Below are positions 57,647 to 64,000 of a DNA stretch of 64,000 nt, in pieces. Source of the DNA: Craterostigma plantagineum. Taxonomy: Eukaryota; Streptophyta; Magnoliopsida; Lamiales; Linderniaceae. The translations under genes and the position numbers were made by a program. The stretch is taken from contig JAPQWV010000050.1 of the NCBI GenBank assembly GCA_027422505.1, forward strand, positions 1,736,001-1,800,000. Direction: 5' to 3'. Every line of letters starts with the position of its first letter. The first letter of the stretch is position 1. A model generated the notes under the pieces. It ran no database searches. It was not told the origin of the DNA and was given only the letters and a program-made list of their open reading frames with translations.

Positions 57647-58314
57647 ACTCGTTTCTAGAACAAGCTCAGGATACATCCCTCAGACATGAGACTAGGATAA
57701 GATATCTAGAAGAAAAACTTTCCGAAAAGGAAAATGATTTCAAGAAGAGTGAGGAAGAGCGTAATTCCATATCCCAAAAATATGAATTCTTATCCAAGGA
57801 ACGAAATCGTCTATATTCCAAAATAAAGAAACTTGATGATCTCCTAACAAAAAGAGGACAAACAGATAGAACGATTTTTCTAAACAAGCCTAGAGACATA
57901 GAATTTTATGATCCCCGTGAAGGATTAGGCTTTGTTCCAGTTTCCGTACAAACAGTCAAGAAACCCCTCCCTCTTTATGATATTAGCTTCCTAGGCTTAA
58001 ATATACCTAGTCTACTCCCTTTCACTAGTTCATCTACAATTGACATCCTAGAAAAGAAAAAGAGAAATAGAGAGGACAGGGTAGAAATCCCATTTGACTA
58101 CGAAGAACTGAATAAACGTGACAGAACCACGGACACATCCTTGTCTGAAGACGACTACTTACCTCTATATCCACCCTCTTCAGAAGATGTAAGTGGCCAA
58201 AATTCAAATCCCCCTACCACATATATCCCAGCATCTCTCAAGGAAATCTGTGATTTGCGCTCGACTCTTGAGTCCGAAAGATTGCCTTCCAAGTGGAAAA
58301 AGACGTACTTCTGA
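57646..58314 (+). pseudogene. Gag-like coding, second segment without any ATG
   Basis: A 220-codon frame with no methionine continues the first segment after a one-base shift near 57640. It reads NSFLEQAQDTSLRHETRI, a long coiled coil (SEEERNSISQKYEFLSKERN), then DPREGLGFVP, resembling the GLGF motif that follows the coiled coil in plant copia Gag, and an acidic tail. Another one-base shift near 58290 leads into a frame with KDVLLTIISSLEKQVNN (to 58514). It is easily missed because it has no start codon. Confidence 0.6.
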
Positions 58315-58799
58315 CAATCATCTCCTCACTCGAAAAACAAGTCAACAACCCTATAGGTTTATCCCCACCATTGCATTCAGCTAAGTCTAAGATAGAAACG
58401 TCACTCCACAAGGAAATTAAAGGGAAAGAAAAAGTCAAAAGACATGAGCTGCTATTTGAAAACTACGCGTCCCCTTCAAATCATTACTATTCCTACGATG
58501 ATGCACTTGCCTAAATTGCCGTTTTCGTTTAGCAACCGCAACCTCAATCAGAACGACTCACGCTTCTTTACCAAGTCAAGCTCGCAAACCCAAATGGAGA
58601 GAAAACAAACCAAAGACAAGACGAACTTCTTAACTGAACTATCACGCCTGCAAGACATCAACACGTCACAAGCCAAGGAACACCAAAATCAAATTGAAAT
58701 CTTCAAGTTCGAAAAAGAGAAACTACTAAATGAAATTTCCTCCTAAGAAATCTCGACGATCATTCATCTGAAGTTGGTTCCTCTTCGACTTATGATTTA

Positions 58800-59358
58800 A
58801 CTCCTAATAAAGTGTCAAATTTAGCTACAGGCAAGAAACTAACCAAGAAGACGAAGACGATGGACTGGGTCAGGAAATCAAAATCTAAGCTCTCTCCTAC
58901 CAAGGCTTTGTACTCTACAAACTATGCTTCTGATGAACATAACTCCATTTCTTCGAAGACTATTAAGTATTGTGATGTTTCCCGTTTTAATAAATCTAAT
59001 ATTTATAAGATGCATCACTCTTCTACTCGACAGGCCATCATCTCATACAAGCCACGTCTCGAACACTCCCGTATTCAATCGATTGATGCATAAGAACTCA
59101 ACAGGGCATAATCCTAATGTTAAACAAATTTGGGTGCCCAAGCAAAAACATCACTCCACATCCCCTCAACACTCAAAACAAGGATTGAAGCTATGGATTC
59201 CTAAATCACAAATCAAATTGAATAGGACTTCATATGATGACTTAGGATCAATATCTGAACCAAATGTGCTTAACCTGTTTTCTGCTAACAAGGGAGGACC
59301 CATCCAAAAATGGGTACAAAGACCCGATAATATTTTGCAGATATCCCAGCATGAGTAG
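58800..59358 (+). pseudogene. Gag-like coding, C-terminal segment
   Basis: Frames 58812-59093 and 59094-59358 contain basic linker followed by QIWVPKQ, LWIPKSQ and GPIQKWVQ, the (K/I)xWVPK motif repeated as in copia Gag-Pol just before the protease. Coding evidence stops at 59358 where the protease would begin. Confidence 0.5.
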
Positions 59359-61442
59359 GTACTAAGAGAGCTGCTCCACACTCATGACTGGTATGCGACG
59401 AGGGCAGCCAAACATCCCAGATGTATGGTATCTCGGTTTGCTCCACATACACGGCGGGCTAGCGATGCGAGCAACCAACGTAGGGGGAGTGAACTTAATG
59501 TGTGAACTTAGGAAAGAGACTTTCGAACGATAATCCGAATATGCATCTTTTGAGGGGGAGTAATTCAGTTTAAGAAGCATGATTTGAGAGGGAGGAACAA
59601 TATATCTATATATATATATATCCATATATAAATATAATATATAGTTACTATATATTATTAATAAGACAATACATATATATAAAAAAAATAAAGAAAAGGA
59701 AAGGCCAAAAAAAAAAGAAAAAAAGAAAAGGCTCATACTATCGTAATCTTGCTTCAAAAGAGTTCCCCTGTCTTCCAAAGATATATTTGAGGACGAATCT
59801 CAAGCCTACAAGAGTTCAAGAATTCCAAAAGGCGTGACAACCGTACACTATCACGAAGATGATCTCAACCGACCTGCTCCAACTCGTGATCAAGCAGCAC
59901 TCACCAAATTGACGAATGCATGGATTCTAAGTTCCCATGGTTCAGTCAGACCAAACTGAACCTAACCCCGGAACGTAGCCGAGTGTTAGTGACGAGTCAA
60001 GTTCATAGAGCTACCGTATTTGGAAATTCTTGACAAGACCGAAGAGCGGAAGATACAAATTCCCTTAGTACAAATTACTCGGACCAACCCCATAGGTACA
60101 GGTGCTAATTTTATTAGCCCCGGGTAGAAGTCGTCGCATTAGGTCCAACGGCGCATGCACAACCGAGCCTTACCCACTCATCGATCTCCCAACAGACCGA
60201 TGTTTCACTAAATCACGGGGAGCCGCGTAATCTATCACTGCTTCACTTGGAAGCATGAGATATTGAACTAAGTGGTAGTCAGCCCCACACCACTGAATTT
60301 TATTGAACACATCGAGTCTAGTGTGTCCTCACCATCCAAATATTTTATATCTTTTTAGGACACATACATTTTTTTTTCTTATCTGGACTTTGTGACCAGA
60401 TCAGAACTTTCGTAGACATGTCCTATTGCGACATGCTTCGATGATCGGAAGGAAGTCCTGCCGTTGCAACATCAAAACAACAACGTTTCAGGCCGTCACC
60501 TATGAGCTATGCTCCTAGACTGATGCTAACGGGACGCCTATGTGGCCCGGTTTATAAAGTCCTGTTATCACAGGCCACCTCTCAGAGTTTAACTCTGAAG
60601 TCGTGTCGACGGATTGCCTTTGTGGCTCTGTCAGGTTATTACCCAACCTGAGCACCTACCATTTCCGCCACACGTACCACTCTGAAGACGGGCTCTCATG
60701 CAATTGATAGAAAAATCTGAAGGAGCCCAAGCATTTTTTTTGGAAAACGCAACTCCATCATCTTGTCCCTACGACGCGATCTTCTTGCCAAAGACGATGT
60801 CCCATTTTGACCTATCGCATGACGATCTCCCTAGCTCGATCTTCATGAGGGGGAGGAGTACAAAGCAAAATGGGAGCAACACCACGCCAAAGTGCAATAT
60901 AGATCAGAAATGCCAAATCTCAAGCGTCGTCAAAGAATCAAACGAAGACCACAGAGTCCAACGATTGAAGTTGTCACCTCATGTACGACTCTCCGATTTT
61001 AAAGAAACACCCCAATCACAACACAAGGTTGAACAAACGTAGGGGGAGCTAAGCTACAATTGAACGGAGAGATCGGACTCAAATGACAAGATACGACCAA
61101 CAACTTTAGCATGGACTTCAAGAATCAAAGTTGCCGACTCGTGTACAACTCTTTAAGTTTAAAGAAAACTCCAATCCCAACACAAGGTTGAACAAATGTA
61201 GGGGGAGTTGCGACTATCGAAGGGAGAGCTGGAACACAAGAAGAGAAGATCAGAACACGGTGAGCTTGGAACTCGTAAAGAAGAGGTCACAAGACAAGAT
61301 AAAGGAGGAGGTGAACGAAGAAGAACATGCATGCAAATGCTTTCGCGGTACACAACTCCGATACGTGTTCTTTGAGGACTCCGTACGATCACAAGACGAA
61401 GATAACCAGCGCTGAATTGCAAATTGAACACAAAGGGGAGAT
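59359..61442 (+). other. Non-coding 3' part of the pol-less LTR element
   Basis: No supported coding. Three 'cgtagggggagt/c' stretches (about 59477, 61038, 61197) and two related segments (about 60950-61050 and 61120-61210: 'gtacaactct', 'caaggttgaacaaa(c/t)gtaggggga') form a direct repeat. Bases 61255-61442 are shared with the left window edge. Confidence 0.6.
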
Positions 61443-61777
61443 TGTTAGGAAATATTATTGTGTTCAATTAGTTATTATCTTAGCTTTGTAATTCGTATAA
61501 TCTAGGACCAAATTGTAAATATACCCGACTTGTGGGTATATTAGTTATATGGGCCCAATAGCCCATTAGGGCATATGTATAAATACCCTAAACGATACAT
61601 CGTTTAGGGTTGCTGATTCATAATTGAGTTGACGACTTTTCTGAAGAACTCGTGCGCTCTCGTTCCAACTCTACAATCCGTCTATTGGTATTACTCTTTT
61701 ATTGCTTCCGTAATTCATCGTTACAGGTAATACTAATCCTTTGAATCAGTACAAGGTTGGATCAAATCGGCCTAACA
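61443..61777 (+). repeat. 3' LTR of the pol-less element
   Basis: 335 bp after the polypurine tract; small indels against the 5' LTR. Confidence 0.88.
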
Positions 61778-62219
61778 GTATATTAAAAAAACGATAAGAA
61801 ATCAGAAAATGGATATTGCGCCGAATAGCCCTATATCGAATGGGATCAATGCTATATTTGATTATTGAATCAGAAGTCTGAATGACTTCACCACCGTAAA
61901 ATACTACGACTTGTATGCTATTAGCACCATTTTATGAACTAATTTTAACGAAGGAGGGTTATTATAGAGGAATAAATCATATGCAAGAGTTACGTTTAAC
62001 TAAGTTAAACGTAAATACAATATACGAATTATATCAGACAATGCAGTGGCACTATATCCGTATTCAGCGCATGTTAGTCAAATTCGTAACTCAGAGTTAC
62101 GATTTAGTAAAACGTAACTATGAGTTACGAAAACACCTATTTTATTAATAGGTTTAAATTTAACCTTTTAACTCATATTAATTAGAAAAACATTATTGTA
62201 TTAAAAACCCTTATTATAG

Positions 62220-64000
62220 TGTTCCTATTTATTTATTAATTTTCAATGTTTTATTCTTGTTGAGCCAAACACATTGTTTTGAAAGGCGTCGGATCGCGTG
62301 CTTCGAGGAGCGCGATCGCGTGTTTCTCCAACAAAACGCTCCAACGCATTTTTAATTTCGCGTTTTATTTTTTTCTATCTTCGACGGATATTCCGTCGAA
62401 TAAGCTTCGTTTCATTTAGACTATCTTTATCGGTAGATTGCACGACCGGTTTGCAATAAAATTGATCAATTAAATCAGAAAATTAAATAACTCCCACAAC
62501 CGGTTGTGACCCAACCCACAACCGGTTGGGACCAACCTGGGACCGGTTGTGCACTGCTCTCGATAAACTGTTTACTGATTTTTTGTAATTTTATGATACA
62601 TTTAATTATCTGTTAAAATTTAATTTTTATTTTTTTACCAAAATATATGATTTTTTTCTCTACAAATAGATGCTAATATTGATACATTTGAATCATAATT
62701 TTAAATTATTTATTTCACTATCACATTCTGTAATCTATCATAAATTCATATTATTTCTTTCTACAATGACTAAAGTATCTAAATTTTATATCATATAATG
62801 TAATCTATTTTTTAAAAATTCAAATACTATTTTAAATAATTCTAAAATAAAATATCATGAGTTGTGTTGGGTTATGATAAAGTTGAAAATTATTGAGGTT
62901 GGGTTGAGGTGTAGGTTGTGTATGATGAGAGAGAAATTAATATTTTATCCTGATGACCGGTTGTCTGGGTCATGGATAATTATAGTCTTAGCGATGGTTT
63001 TTCCGTCGGAAAATCCGTCGCAAACTAATATTTAATCTTTTTTATTTAGATTTCTACAGAATAATTAAAGCGTCTTTATTTTGAATAAATTTATATGATA
63101 AAAATACATAAGCATATCCAATTTATTCCTTATTTCATGACGATCATAATGACATACATATCATATATTTTCGATATCAATATAATTTTTGATAGTTATA
63201 AGAATCATTTTAATATGCTTATTTTAGTTGTACTTATAGTAAATTGAAACAAGAATAATTTTTGAATTGATATAACCCTATTTTATTGTTGGGACTGTAT
63301 GAACTTTTTAATATATCATTCATACTTATTTTAATTTTAAATTTAATCAATTATTTGTACCTTATTTTTTATATAATTGAATTTCTAGAGAAAATATTGA
63401 TTATTTATTCTCATAAATACAACAGTGACATAAAAGTGATCATATTTATATTTATTATATATAATTTTTGTATTATATTTAGATTATCCGAAATACTCAC
63501 GCAATGTGCTACGCTATATACGTTGTGCGCTACCGACAGTAAAACGCGACACATTGCGCTATGCGCTTTTTAAAACACTGCCGAAACAACATTCATGGTC
63601 CATTTAATTATTCTATGAAAGCCTCATCATATTGGGCTAAACTAGTAACATGAATATCTCTTGGATATCATACCCACCACAAATGTAATTAACAAAAACT
63701 TACAATCATCTATACTCAATTGATCTGTCGAGTATTTTCACTATTTTACCTTTAATATTTAAGTTTATTACAATTATATTGTTACTTTTAAATTCTATGT
63801 TTAAATAACATAATTTATAATATTAATATTCAAAAATATATTTGCATATATAATGGATGTGCTAAAATTACAATTTTTTTTTATGGAGGGTATCATGCAT
63901 CTCTATATAACATTTTCGATTGCGCCGCTGTATTAATCTCCTTATGGTATATTAGTATAAGTTAATATATCATTCATTTCGTGTTGCTTTCCTTTTTATT
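62220..64000. other. AT-rich spacer
   Basis: No gene is supported. Seen: CGACGGATATTCCGTCG (62383-62399) and a near-palindrome CGACGGATTTTCCGACGG-type at about 63000; four ACCGGTTG copies at about 62500-62560 plus one at about 62955; and GCG-rich words at both 62285-62335 and 63500-63570 that may mark the ends of a diverged element ('ttttgaaaggcg' / 'cgctttttaaaa'). Confidence 0.4.

Larger units (their letters stand above)
55144..61777 (+). mobile_element. Pol-less LTR retroelement with coiled-coil gag-like coding
   Basis: LTRs 55144-55505 (362 bp) and 61443-61777 (335 bp), TGTTAGG...CCTAACA. The left one has an extra tandem copy of a 21-bp 'ccctaaacgatacatcgttta' unit. Primer site TGGTATCAGAGC starts at 55508 (tRNA-iMet); polypurine tract AAAGGGGAGAT lies before 61443. 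The target duplication is imperfect (GTAAT / GTATA). Coding traces occupy 56969-59358; 59359-61442 is non-coding. No protease, integrase, RT or RNase H. It is inserted in a Mutator MITE and related to the partial element at 1-536. Confidence 0.82.
54782..62210. mobile_element. Mutator-type MITE with 17-bp palindromes, split by an LTR element
   Basis: Outer ends GGCTTTTTTAATAAAATA and TATTAAAAACCC are inverted. A perfect 9-bp duplication, TTATTATAG, lies at 54773-54781 and 62211-62219. Without the nested retroelement (55144-61777) it is about 795 bp. It carries four palindromes: CGTAACTCGGAGTTACG (54951), CGTAACTCAGAGTTACG (54979 and 62085) and CGTAACTATGAGTTACG (62113), two near each end. The TIR matches that of 15136 and 48560, so these form one family. 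Confidence 0.8.

Noticed and set aside
63286..63573. 95-codon Ile/Leu-rich frame
   Set aside because: Composition expected from AT-rich DNA; no domain, splice or repeat support.

Overview
The window is plant nuclear DNA, from a dicot. Evidence: plant-type LTR retrotransposons with tRNA-iMet primer sites (TGGTATCAGAG), a coiled-coil NB-ARC-LRR resistance gene of the R1 (late-blight) type, a plant 3-ketoacyl-CoA synthase, pieces of the vacuolar H+-ATPase A-subunit gene with plant exon structure, and AT-rich spacers full of hAT, Mutator and CACTA-type non-autonomous elements. The R1-like NLR type suggests an asterid (perhaps Lamiales); this is inference.

Layout. 1-536: 3' end of an LTR element that runs off the left edge. 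1921-6500: old minus-strand copia LTR remnant split by a young deleted gypsy element (2094-5935, TSD GCATG). 6563-14765: vacuolar ATPase subunit A (VHA-A) pseudogene copy 1, broken by a solo-LTR-like insert and a nearly complete Ty1/copia element (8893-14097). 14766-18436: spacer with two Mutator-type MITEs. 18437-21139: intact one-exon CC-NB-ARC-LRR gene. 21140-28090: repeat-rich spacer with inverted repeats, MITEs and CACTA ends. 28091-34865 (minus): 3-ketoacyl-CoA synthase gene in two exons, whose 5.4-kb intron holds an unusual non-autonomous copia-like element (30166-33307) coding for a gag fragment plus a Glu/Lys-rich tail. 35693-36286: NLR 3' fragment fused to VHA-A pseudogene copy 2 (36294-48153), which carries a hairpin MULE, a gag-only gypsy with two further nested insertions, a solo LTR and a hAT. 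48154-51402: spacer homologous to 14766-18436. 51403-54153: second NLR, frameshifted. 54782-62210: Mutator-type MITE split by a 6.6-kb pol-less LTR element. 62220-64000: AT-rich DNA.

The main organising fact is a segmental duplication: [VHA-A pseudogene - spacer - NLR] occurs twice in the same orientation (about 6500-21330 and 44700-54570, the second with further 5' VHA-A exons back to 36294). Both VHA-A copies share a changed Walker A threonine and an in-frame TGA, so the ATPase gene was probably dead before it was duplicated. Insertions present in only one copy (copia at 8379-14097, MULE at 17794-18216) have readable empty sites in the other and date after the duplication. The MULE sits about 220 bp upstream of the ATG of the one intact NLR.

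Only the NLR at 18437-21139 looks intact as read. The ketoacyl-CoA synthase, the second NLR and a gypsy gag carry mainly single-base indels. The two LTRs of the young gypsy also differ by six 1-bp indels against one substitution, so some of these frameshifts may be consensus errors rather than biology.
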